Below are positions 1 through 7,246 of a stretch of 7,351 nt of DNA, piece after piece. The stretch is from Phycisphaera sp. (lineage in GTDB: Bacteria > Planctomycetota > Phycisphaerae > Phycisphaerales > Phycisphaeraceae). Under the pieces are notes generated by a model that ran no database searches, had not been told where the DNA came from, and worked only from the letters and a program-made list of their open reading frames with translations. Position numbers and translations under genes: made by a program. The DNA lies in NCBI GenBank assembly GCA_029287335.1, contig JARFRI010000286.1, positions 1 to 7,351 of the forward strand, given 5' to 3'. The stretch's first letter is position 1. Each line of letters begins with the position of its first letter.

Positions 1-1
1 T

Positions 2-2113
2 GACCTGCTGGTCGAAATCAAAGAATACAATATTCGAACGCTAGTTGATGCTTATGATGCTCACGGTACGAAGGATCCATCTTGGGACAAAGATGCAAGA
101 GAGTTTCTGACCTACTACGCATATGGATTTACATACAACGCAAGTTTTCCAAGCATCTACATCAGCGAAGAACTTAAGAAAGCCAATGAAAAATTTAGAC
201 CCCTTGATGAATTGAGTCGCCTACTAGAGAAGTCGGGGTGTAACGACCCCATGGTTCTGTACCTGATTGGCGTCAGATATGAGGATACGGGAAGAGACCT
301 GATTGCGAAGGCATTATACACACGATCTCATCAGGGCTTTACAAATTCAGGCTATGCCGAGTCACGTAAGTTCTACTGTATTAGAAGACTTGTCGATATC
401 ACAGAAAAGGCTAAACAAACACCGATACTTAAAACACAGCGAAAGCAGTGGATTGAGGACTACGATCGCATTGCTATTGACATGCTTCAGTACGCAACAA
501 GTGAAGACTCCTTCGCAATACGCGATACTATCGTTAGCAGCTTTGTTGACCATGTCGCTTCTAAAAAGGATATTCATGGCCCTCCAGATGCTCATTTAGT
601 AAGACTAAAAAAATATATCGATATGATTGAGCCTTTGAAAGAAGATCACGAATGGGTCTACCACACAACCAAAGGCATTCTCTTAGGTGACTACGGATGG
701 ACGCATCGCGGAACTGGATTTGCAAACACGGTTGGACCGGAGGGGTGGCGCAGTTTCGAGGAATATTTGGTTCAGTCGCGTGAGTCACTCAAGATGGCAT
801 GGGCGATTGAGCCGAGTTCGTTGATTGCGAACGAAATGATATCGATTGCAATGGCAGGGCACGCGGCCAATGGTGAGACTGAGCGGATTTGGTTTGAACG
901 TGCGATTGAAATTATGTTCGACGACTTGGATGCTTGGGGCAAGATGATGCGCGCCTCTCGGCCCCGCTGGGGAGGTTCGCACAAGCAGATGTTTGAGCTT
1001 GCTATTGAAGCGGTCAACACCGGTCGATTTGATACCGCTTTGCCGTACCGCGGCGCGATGTATCTTGAAGAAATCGAGAAAGAAAGAGGCGATGCTCACT
1101 TCTGGTCTCACCCCAAAGCGGTTGATGCGATGGAGCGACTTGCGATTGGGATGCAGACTAATGAGTTGCGGCAAAACGAGCCCGAGGGTTGGTTCACTCT
1201 GCTTCGAAGCGCTTACATGTGGAAAGGGCGTGCTTATGCCCGAGCCCTACAGGCACTGAATGAAATAGGTGAACTCTCTCAAGAGCAAGAGGTATTAGCG
1301 GGCCAAGCATACAAGCGTATAAACGGCGATTACCTGCAAGCATTAGGAGAAATACATGCTTTTACATCGCCTCATGCCAGTGAGATCATGAGCGCAATGC
1401 AAGCGTACACTCAAGGCAATTTAGATGACGCCAAAATCATGTTTGACGCGATTCTTGCAGGCGGTGATGGCCTACATCCCAAAGCAAAGGAGATGATCCG
1501 GGTTAAGCTCAACGGTGTAACCTTCCAGAAAGAGTTTGCTTCAGGTAAGTGGGTGCGACTCGATGCAAATAAAGATGCGCTACTTAATTGGCAGCCTGTG
1601 CATGGTCAATGGGAAGTTGACGATCACGCCAGACTGATTTCTACTGGCGGTGAGCTAGGTTTAGAGGCGATTTTTAGACACCCTATCCAAGGTCCATGGG
1701 AGTTTATCTTTGAGATGGAGATTATCGAGAAGCAAGACGAAGTCTGGGCTAATGGTGGCGTCATCGCTCGTGTTCAAAATGAACATGAGCTCCAAGCATT
1801 CTGGGTTTTCCCGTTAGATAAGCAGACTGCTGAAGAGTGGGGTGGATGGGATTTGCGTAAATCAATGGATTTTATTAATGAGCACGGCAAAAACACAATC
1901 AAAATCCGCCAAGACAAAAGCGATGTCCTAGTGTTCTTTATTAATGGCAAAAGGGTATGGAGATATAGCGATCACGCACCTCGAGCGCTCCGGCAGTTTG
2001 GTTTATCAACTGTATATAAACAGATGGGGCAGGCAAGGGCTGTCCCAGAGGGCATCGCTCAGATCAAAGTACGATACAGCAATATCCGAATTCGAAGTTT
2101 GCCGAAGGAGTGA
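2..2113 (+). CDS. Large uncharacterised protein, 5' partial: DUF4034-like helical body plus C-terminal DUF1080-like beta domain
   Basis: The reading frame is open from base 2 to the TGA at 2111-2113 (703 residues visible), so the true start lies upstream of the window. A TTG at 212 is in frame, but coding clearly continues before it, so I do not use it as the start. Residues 1 to about 500 look mostly alpha-helical, with TPR-like spacing. Conserved-looking blocks are GWTHRGTGFANTV (about 232-244) and PRWGGSHKQMFELA (about 321-334). From memory these resemble DUF4034-type proteins (RGSGYA...KWGGS). Residues about 515-700 are rich in beta strands and aromatics (GGVIARVQNEHELQAFWVF, NTIKIRQDKSDVLVFFING), as in DUF1080/3-keto-disaccharide hydrolase or LamG-like jelly rolls. 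I cannot identify a catalytic residue. Export cannot be judged because the N-terminus is missing. The gene is more AT-rich than those downstream. The coding call is firm; the domain names are tentative. Confidence 0.85.
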   Translation, partial: DLLVEIKEYNIRTLVDAYDAHGTKDPSWDKDAREFLTYYAYGFTYNASFPSIYISEELKKANEKFRPLDELSRLLEKSGCNDPMVLYLIGVRYEDTGRDLIAKALYTRSHQGFTNSGYAESRKFYCIRRLVDITEKAKQTPILKTQRKQWIEDYDRIAIDMLQYATSEDSFAIRDTIVSSFVDHVASKKDIHGPPDAHLVRLKKYIDMIEPLKEDHEWVYHTTKGILLGDYGWTHRGTGFANTVGPEGWRSFEEYLVQSRESLKMAWAIEPSSLIANEMISIAMAGHAANGETERIWFERAIEIMFDDLDAWGKMMRASRPRWGGSHKQMFELAIEAVNTGRFDTALPYRGAMYLEEIEKERGDAHFWSHPKAVDAMERLAIGMQTNELRQNEPEGWFTLLRSAYMWKGRAYARALQALNEIGELSQEQEVLAGQAYKRINGDYLQALGEIHAFTSPHASEIMSAMQAYTQGNLDDAKIMFDAILAGGDGLHPKAKEMIRVKLNGVTFQKEFASGKWVRLDANKDALLNWQPVHGQWEVDDHARLISTGGELGLEAIFRHPIQGPWEFIFEMEIIEKQDEVWANGGVIARVQNEHELQAFWVFPLDKQTAEEWGGWDLRKSMDFINEHGKNTIKIRQDKSDVLVFFINGKRVWRYSDHAPRALRQFGLSTVYKQMGQARAVPEGIAQIKVRYSNIRIRSLPKE

Positions 2114-2290
2114 TCCTTAACGATCGTGCTTTTTAATTGGTGCTCTACCTGTAAAATCATAGATAAATCAAGATTACTATGTCCTAATATATCGTGTGCC
2201 GCTATAGGTGCCGAGTAAGCCATTAGATGATCGAGCCCCAGCCTTCATATCAAAGCTCCGCCGCGATTGGGTTTTTATTATGATTTAGAG
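2114..2290. other. Intergenic gap between the large protein gene and the sulfatase gene
   Basis: This 177-base AT-rich stretch has no convincing ORF, hairpin terminator or promoter. A TTGGTG and TAGATA pair with 17-base spacing is present near 2143-2171, but each box matches the consensus at only about three of six positions. A short T run at 2272-2276 is not preceded by a good stem. Transcription of the sulfatase could start here or read through from upstream. Confidence 0.5.
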
Positions 2291-2344
2291 ATGAAAATAT
2301 TTTTCTCACTTGTGGTTTGTCTTATTGCAACAACTGCGATGGCC
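2291..2344 (+). other. Signal peptide of the sulfatase
   Basis: The first 18 residues have Lys2, a hydrophobic core (IFFSLVVCLIA) and an AMA cleavage site followed by KQ. The Cys in the core is not placed in a lipobox, so ordinary signal peptidase I cleavage is expected, with release to the periplasm or outside. Confidence 0.8.
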
Positions 2345-3784
2345 AAGCAGCCACCCAACGTGCTGCTGATCATGGTTGATGATCTCAAGCCAGTGTTAGG
2401 TTGTTACGGCGACGAATTGGCGAAGACGCAAGGGATTGATCGACTCGCCGAGCGTGGGGTGCGGTTTGATCTGGCGTATTGCAATCAGGCGGTGTGCGCC
2501 CCTTCACGCTTTAATTTGATGCTCGGTAGCCTCTCGACTTCCAGCGGGCTTTACGGGCTTTGGGACTCATTGCGTGCAACCCATCCCGATGCGGTCACGC
2601 TACCACAGCACTTCAAGAAGCACGGCGGACATACCACCGTTTCCATCGGCAAGGTCTATCACGTCGGGCACGGCAACAAGGGCGATGATGCATCATTCGA
2701 TCACGTCCACAAGGACAAGGTTGTTGAGTATTTGCTGCCTTCTAGTCAGGAGGCGGATATCAGTAAGGAAGAGGTCTTCTTCGAGCTTGAGCACTTAACG
2801 CGTGAGGAAGAAAAAGCCTTTTTGAAGGGCAAGAAGATCGGTCGAGGCGCGGCGATCGAGATGGCCGACGTTGAAGACAATGCCTATGCCGACGGACGTA
2901 CCGCAGAGCGAACGATCGATTACCTCAAGCAATTCAAGGCTTCAGGCAAGCCGTTCTTCATCTGCGCGGGTTTTGCCAGGCCGCACCTGCCTTTCTCGGC
3001 ACCGAAGAATTACTTCGATATGCACGCGGTCGAAGACTTTGAATTGCCCGACGTGCGTGAGGCACCGAAAGGCAGCCCCGACTATGCGCTGAGGGTCAAG
3101 TTTGGCGAAGTAAAAAATTACTTCCCGTTCAACGAACGGTTTGACGAGGATCAGTTTCAGCGCGAAGTGATCCGTGCTTACTACGCCAGCACGAGCTACA
3201 TGTCGGCACAGGTTGGCAAGGTTCTGGATGCGCTCGAAGAGACCGGTTTAGATGAGAACACGATCGTCGTGCTGTGGGGCGACCATGGATGGCATTTGGG
3301 TACACACAACCGTTTCAGTAAGCACGACAACTTCGAGCAAGCGACCCGCATCCCGTTGATCATCGCCGGGCCGGGTGTCGAATCGAACGTATCGTCGCGT
3401 CAACTCGCTTCAACGGTTGATCTGTACCCGACACTTGCGGACCTTGCGGGCTTGCCTAAGCCGGATGGACCGCAGCCGATCGACCGGCTGAGCCTTGTGC
3501 CCGTGTTGCGTGACCCGGCCGAGCGTGTGCGTGATCATATCACGCACTGCTATCCGCGATTAAATGGAAAGCATTTTGGCTGGGCGGTGCGGAACGAACG
3601 CTACCGAATGGTCCAGTGGGGCAACCCGACCAAGCCTGAGTCGTGGGTGTACGAACTGTACGACTATGAAACCGATCCGATCGAGAAGAAGAATATTGCT
3701 GATCAGCATCCGGAAATCATCGAAGCGATGCGCAAGAAGTTTGACGCATATCCAGCGCCGGTCTTGAAAAAGCACTGGCCCTAA
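2291..3784 (+). CDS. Secreted sulfatase, iduronate-2-sulfatase-like (family S1, formylglycine type)
   Basis: This is a 497-residue type I sulfatase predicted to hydrolyse sulfate esters, probably on polysaccharides, outside the cytoplasm. I start it at ATG 2291 because this gives a clean signal peptide (MKIFFSLVVCLIATTAMA, cleavage after AMA at 18). The in-frame TTG at 2267 would add eight charged or aromatic residues before it. Metal ligands are visible as the VDD pair (D30, D31) and DH (D331, H332). The C-A-P-S-R sulfatase motif has Cys69 as the formylglycine precursor and Arg73. Other family blocks are GKVYH (K121, H124), ARPHLPFSAP around 230-239, and GWHLGTHNRFSKHDNFE around 333-349 with K344 and H345. 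The last two are typical of iduronate-2-sulfatase-like members. The length is normal. No maturase or transporter gene is in view, so the exact substrate is unknown. No clear ribosome binding site precedes the ATG. Confidence 0.95.
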   Translation: MKIFFSLVVCLIATTAMAKQPPNVLLIMVDDLKPVLGCYGDELAKTQGIDRLAERGVRFDLAYCNQAVCAPSRFNLMLGSLSTSSGLYGLWDSLRATHPDAVTLPQHFKKHGGHTTVSIGKVYHVGHGNKGDDASFDHVHKDKVVEYLLPSSQEADISKEEVFFELEHLTREEEKAFLKGKKIGRGAAIEMADVEDNAYADGRTAERTIDYLKQFKASGKPFFICAGFARPHLPFSAPKNYFDMHAVEDFELPDVREAPKGSPDYALRVKFGEVKNYFPFNERFDEDQFQREVIRAYYASTSYMSAQVGKVLDALEETGLDENTIVVLWGDHGWHLGTHNRFSKHDNFEQATRIPLIIAGPGVESNVSSRQLASTVDLYPTLADLAGLPKPDGPQPIDRLSLVPVLRDPAERVRDHITHCYPRLNGKHFGWAVRNERYRMVQWGNPTKPESWVYELYDYETDPIEKKNIADQHPEIIEAMRKKFDAYPAPVLKKHWP

Positions 3785-5019
3785 GTCACATGAGCAGGGA
3801 GGCCGACCGCATTGATCAGTCGATCGATTTCGTTGTCCGCCAGGTCTGTCCGCAGGCTGAGTCGGACACGGCATTGCCCCGGGGCGACGGTAGGCGGGCG
3901 GATCGCGGGAGCGAAGATGCCAGCATCTAAGAGCTTGGCTTGGAGTTGCAGCCCAGTTCGCTCGTCGCCAACGATTAGCGGGACGATCGGTGTTGGCTGT
4001 GTGCTATCGATGATTGGCCAACCCGCTTCGCGAAGACTTTGCCGCAGACGGCTGCCCAAGTGAGCGAGTCGCTCGCGACGCTCTGGCTCATCACGTATCA
4101 CATCCAGCGCGGCACCAATCGCTGCGACTTGAGCTGGCGGGACCGCAGTGGAGTAGATGAAGGGGCGGGCTTTGTTGATGATGAGGTCGATGATGGGTTT
4201 TGCGGCGGTGATGATTCCGCCGAGGCTGCCCAGGGCTTTGCTGGCGGTGGAGACGACGATGCCGCCGGTGCCGCAGGTGTAGATGCGCTCGGCAACGCCT
4301 TGTGCTGAGGCCAGGCCGCTACCGTCGGGGCCGAGGACGCCTGTGCCATGGGCTTCGTCGATGATGAGCGAGGCGTCGTAGTGGTCAGCGAGTTCGCATA
4401 AGGCAGGCAGGTCCGCGCAGTCGCCATCCATCGAGAAGACGCTGTCGGTGACGAGGAAGCGCCGGCCGGTTGGATGGCGCTGCATTAGTTGCTCCGCCCG
4501 CTGTAGATCAAGGTGGGGGAAGGTACGCAACTGGGCGTCACTGGCCCGCGCCGCATCGATCAGGCTCGCGTGGACGAGTTTGTCCATCACGATCAAGTCG
4601 CCCGACCCGGCCAACGTCGTGAGAACGGCAAGGTTGGCGGTGTAGCCGGTCGCTAAGAGCAGTGCTGCCTCGGCGTGTTTGAACTTCGCAAAACGCTGCT
4701 CGACTTCTTCGTGGATCGGATGCGTGCCGGAGACGAGACGGGACGCGCCCGAACCGACGCCGTAGCGCTGCGTTGCTTGAACTGCCGCTTGGATCAACTT
4801 GGGGTGTTGGCTCAAGCCGAGGTAGTCGTTGCTCGCGAGGTTGAGCAACTCGCGGCCATCCATACGGACCGTCCGCCCCTGCGGCTCAACGGCTTGCAAC
4901 TGACGCAGTCGATTGGCTTGTCCGAGTTCGCGGAGGGTTTGCGCGCTGGTATCTGCTAACCGTTCCGCAGATGGAACGATTGGGTCGGGTGCAGGGTTGT
5001 CGTTGGTTGAAACTGGCAC
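3781..5019 (-). CDS. bioF: 8-amino-7-oxononanoate synthase (BioF)
   Basis: This 412-residue PLP enzyme of the alpha-oxoamine synthase family condenses pimeloyl-ACP (or pimeloyl-CoA) with L-alanine to 8-amino-7-oxononanoate, the first committed step of biotin ring assembly, in the cytoplasm. Visible motifs are LNLASNDYLGLS (59-70), GSGASRLVSGTHPIHEE (89-105), H150, DEAHGTG (221-227, with PLP-contacting D221 and H224) and STASKALGSLGG (257-268) with the Schiff-base lysine K261. The C-terminal AIRPPTVAPGQCRVRLSL block (372-389) is BioF-like and argues against glycine C-acetyltransferase. The start is GTG at 5017-5019. No later ATG, GTG or TTG fits before the conserved domain. The first roughly 20 residues are extra relative to E. 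coli BioF. The gene starts 7 bases after the HU gene stops, suggesting co-transcription. No clear Shine-Dalgarno site is seen, so translation may be coupled. Confidence 0.93.
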   Translation of the reverse strand: MPVSTNDNPAPDPIVPSAERLADTSAQTLRELGQANRLRQLQAVEPQGRTVRMDGRELLNLASNDYLGLSQHPKLIQAAVQATQRYGVGSGASRLVSGTHPIHEEVEQRFAKFKHAEAALLLATGYTANLAVLTTLAGSGDLIVMDKLVHASLIDAARASDAQLRTFPHLDLQRAEQLMQRHPTGRRFLVTDSVFSMDGDCADLPALCELADHYDASLIIDEAHGTGVLGPDGSGLASAQGVAERIYTCGTGGIVVSTASKALGSLGGIITAAKPIIDLIINKARPFIYSTAVPPAQVAAIGAALDVIRDEPERRERLAHLGSRLRQSLREAGWPIIDSTQPTPIVPLIVGDERTGLQLQAKLLDAGIFAPAIRPPTVAPGQCRVRLSLRTDLADNEIDRLINAVGLPAHVT

Positions 5020-5026
5020 GGGCCGA

Positions 5027-5365
<339 letters not shown>

Positions 5366-5372
5366 GAGGTTG

Positions 5373-5377
5373 ACCTT
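5373..5377 (-). promoter_or_regulatory. Ribosome binding site of the HU-family gene
   Basis: AAGGT on the minus strand ends 7 bases before the ATG, matching part of the Shine-Dalgarno consensus and supporting the chosen start. It is the inner half of an 11-base palindrome, ACCTTGAAGGT (5373-5383). Confidence 0.55.
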
Positions 5378-5476
5378 GAAGGTTTATTGGCGAGAGTTGC
5401 CATAGGGATACAAGTCTAGAACATGATTCACAGAGGCCGGATTGGCTCTAGATGGGGCAGGCCATCAACTGAATGG

Positions 5477-5505
5477 AGTATGACACTCCTGAATCGGCCA
5501 GTCAA
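5477..5505 (-). promoter_or_regulatory. Predicted sigma70-type promoter for the HU-bioF transcript
   Basis: On the minus strand there is a -35 box TTGACT (5500-5505), a 17-base spacer and a -10 box CATACT (5477-5482). A TG one base upstream of the -10 box gives an extended -10 form. The boxes match TTGACA at five of six and TATAAT at four of six positions. The predicted 5' UTR is about 105 bases. It is the best promoter-like match I saw in this gap, but a chance match cannot be excluded. Confidence 0.45.
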
Positions 5506-5711
5506 GCGGCAAGTTGTGATTAGATCAAGCATTAGCGCAATTGAAGACTGCTGGATGACGGGTGGGATTACGCCTGAATCTTGTTTTTTAGGTCGTCAAG
5601 GCTGATCTTGGTGCTTTTGATCGGAAAACCAGCCAAGTCTTGGCACCGCAATGCTTTAACCGATTTTTAGCCATGTTTGCGGCCGCGAATCCTCGGGCAT
5701 ACGATCCGTGT

Positions 5712-6227
5712 ATGGCGATTGACCCCGAACAACTCGCGATCGTGTACTACCCGCACGACGTCCTGCGTCAGAAGGCCCAGCCGATCCCGGCGGTTACCGA
5801 TGAGATCAAGGCGGTCGCGCACAAGATGATCGAACTGATGCACCAGGCACCGGGCGTCGGCCTCGCAGCGCCACAGGTCGGCCTGCCCTGGCGGATGTTC
5901 GTGGCCAACCCGACCGGCGAACCCGGCGACGACCGTGTCTATATCAACCCCGAGTTGAGTGGCGCGGCTGGCGGGAACGCGGCACGCGACGAGGGGTGCT
6001 TGTCGCTGCCGGGCATCACGGTCGAGGTGACTCGCCCATCGGCGATCACGATCTCTGCGACCAATCAGGATGGTGAGCCCTTCGAGGACTCGGCCGACGA
6101 CCTGCTCGCGCGTATCTGGCAGCACGAGTACGACCACCTCGATGGCGTCCTCATCATCGACAAGATGTCGCCTATGGATCGTATGGCCAACAAGCGCGCG
6201 ATCAAAGAACTTGAAGAGGCGAAGTGA
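5712..6227 (+). CDS. def: Peptide deformylase
   Basis: This 171-residue metalloenzyme removes the N-formyl group from the initiator methionine of new proteins. All three family motifs are present: GVGLAAPQ (48-55), EGCLS with metal-binding Cys96, and HEYDH with H138, H142 and catalytic E139. I start at ATG 5712 (MAIDPEQLAIVYYPHDVLR) because this fits the usual length and N-terminus of the family. In-frame alternatives at ATG 5673 and TTG 5640 would add 13 or 24 poorly conserved residues. No clear Shine-Dalgarno site precedes any of them. The stop TGA overlaps the fmt start by one base, so def and fmt are almost certainly one operon. Confidence 0.96.
   Translation: MAIDPEQLAIVYYPHDVLRQKAQPIPAVTDEIKAVAHKMIELMHQAPGVGLAAPQVGLPWRMFVANPTGEPGDDRVYINPELSGAAGGNAARDEGCLSLPGITVEVTRPSAITISATNQDGEPFEDSADDLLARIWQHEYDHLDGVLIIDKMSPMDRMANKRAIKELEEAK
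6213..6219 (+). promoter_or_regulatory. Ribosome binding site of fmt inside the end of def
   Basis: GAAGAGG lies 7 bases before the ATG at 6227 and supports that start over the in-frame GTG at 6224. Its position within the def coding region fits coupled translation. Confidence 0.6.
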
Positions 6228-7168
6228 TGCGGCTGCTGTTCTTCGGCTCCGGTGCGTTTGGCTTGCCGACGCTGCAATCGCTTTGTGATCAACACGAAGT
6301 GGTTGAGGTGATTTCACAGCCCGACAAGCCTGCGGGTCGTAAGCGTGTGGTGACGCCGACGCCGATCGCGCAGTGGGCACTAGAGCAAGGCTACACGGTG
6401 CCGCGCGTTGAGAACGTCAACACGCCAGCGTTCGTCGAGCAGATTAAAACCTACAACGCCGATGCGTCAGTGGTGATCGCGTTTGGTCAGAAGCTTGGTC
6501 CTGAATTGATCGATGCGATGGGCAAGCTGGCGGTAAACCTGCACGCATCGCTGCTCCCAAAGTATCGCGGCGCGGCACCGATTAACTGGGCGATGATCGA
6601 CAACGAGCCGGTGACGGGCGTGAGTGTCATCGCGCTGGCCCAACGGATGGATGCGGGTGTGGTGTACGCTACGGCGAGCACACCGATCGATTCCAATGAG
6701 ACTGCCGGCGAGTTGCATGACCGGCTCAGCGAACTTGGGCCAGCGGTCATCGGTCAAGTGTTGGAACAACTCGCCGAAGACGCGCTCGATCCCATCGAAC
6801 AAGACGAATCATTGGCGACCAAGGCCCGTAAATTCACTAAAGCGGATGGCACGGTGTCGTTTGATCAGCCCGCCGAACTGGTGCGAGCACGCATCCACGG
6901 CCTGACGCCTTGGCCCGGTTGCCGGGTGCGCTGGATCAAAGCGGATGGCGAGGACAAAGGTTTGCTAACGCTTAAACGTGTTATGGATGAACCTCGTGCG
7001 ACAACTAACGCTGTGGGGACGCTTGACGATCAGCTTCGTGTGCGGTGTTGCGAATGTGCCGTGCGTTTGCTTGAAATCCAAGCCCCCGGCGGCAAGACGA
7101 TGTCGGCAGAAGACTTCGCGCGCGGCCAAGGATTGGCCGCTGGGGATCGGTTGGAGCCGCTTAGTTAG
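6227..7168 (+). CDS. fmt: Methionyl-tRNA formyltransferase
   Basis: This 313-residue enzyme transfers a formyl group from 10-formyltetrahydrofolate to initiator Met-tRNA. The N-terminal Rossmann-type domain begins with LLFFGSGAFGLPTL, followed by SQPDKPAGR (30-38). The catalytic block AVNLHASLLPKYRGAAPINW carries N104 and H106, and MDAG carries D142. The linker and C-terminal OB-like domain are seen in KFTKADGTVSF, IHGLTPWPGC and APGGKTMSAEDFARG. The length is close to the 315 residues of E. coli Fmt. The start is ATG 6227, overlapping the def stop (TGATG). A GTG at 6224 would add a single residue and is less likely. The TAG stop (7166-7168) lies inside the left arm of the following inverted repeat. 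Confidence 0.96.
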   Translation: MRLLFFGSGAFGLPTLQSLCDQHEVVEVISQPDKPAGRKRVVTPTPIAQWALEQGYTVPRVENVNTPAFVEQIKTYNADASVVIAFGQKLGPELIDAMGKLAVNLHASLLPKYRGAAPINWAMIDNEPVTGVSVIALAQRMDAGVVYATASTPIDSNETAGELHDRLSELGPAVIGQVLEQLAEDALDPIEQDESLATKARKFTKADGTVSFDQPAELVRARIHGLTPWPGCRVRWIKADGEDKGLLTLKRVMDEPRATTNAVGTLDDQLRVRCCECAVRLLEIQAPGGKTMSAEDFARGQGLAAGDRLEPLS

Positions 7169-7238
7169 CCGGCGGGCTTGTCCCGCGGATGATTGGCGTC
7201 TGAACCGACCCAGCGGCGGGACAAGCCCGCCGGCTAAC
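7164..7238. repeat. Perfect 23-bp inverted repeat, REP-like, between convergent genes
   Basis: The arms 7164-7186 and 7216-7238 are exact reverse complements, separated by 29 bases. Each arm also contains its own small hairpin: GCGGG/CCCGC around a 5-base loop on the left (7172-7186), and a 7-bp stem, 7214-7220 with 7226-7232, on the right. This resembles paired REP or BIME-type extragenic elements. It could act as a two-way transcription barrier for fmt and the opposing gene, but no T run follows either side. Its dispersal in the genome is inferred and cannot be tested here. Confidence 0.8.
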
Positions 7239-7246
7239 AACGGATG

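Larger units (their letters stand above)
5366..5711. other. Divergent intergenic region between the HU-family gene and def
   Basis: This 346-base region separates leftward HU-bioF from rightward def-fmt. It holds the predicted HU promoter with an overlapping dyad (5475-5489), the HU ribosome binding site, and a 13-base palindrome, GCCAAGTCTTGGC (5632-5644), upstream of def. I see no RNA gene, riboswitch or credible terminator. A 60-codon ORF at 5423-5605 lacks a ribosome binding site and any recognisable sequence. No clear sigma70 promoter for def was found. Confidence 0.5.

Noticed and set aside
212..214. TTG as the start of the first gene
   Set aside because: The frame is open and protein-like back to base 2, so this is an internal leucine codon of a gene that begins outside the window.
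2231..2277. Possible terminator of the first gene ending in TTTTT
   Set aside because: The only pairing found is CCCA with TGGG across a loop of about 30 bases, which is too weak.
2267..2290. TTG start for the sulfatase
   Set aside because: It would put eight residues, including charged and aromatic ones, before an otherwise clean signal peptide that starts at ATG 2291.
5568..5588. Possible terminator: GATT/AATC stem before a T run
   Set aside because: The stem is only 4 bp with a 7-base loop, and no plus-strand gene ends upstream of it in this divergent region.
5423..5605. 60-codon ORF on the plus strand in the HU-def gap
   Set aside because: It has no ribosome binding site, no recognisable domain, a composition unlike neighbouring genes, and overlaps the predicted HU promoter.
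5641..5656. Possible sigma54 promoter (TGGCAC followed by TGC) upstream of def
   Set aside because: The invariant GG and GC are separated by 9 bases instead of the required 10, and def is a constitutive housekeeping gene.
5667..6380. 237-codon minus-strand ORF opposite def and fmt
   Set aside because: It is antisense to def with all three catalytic motifs, and its Arg/His-rich translation is typical of a shadow frame.
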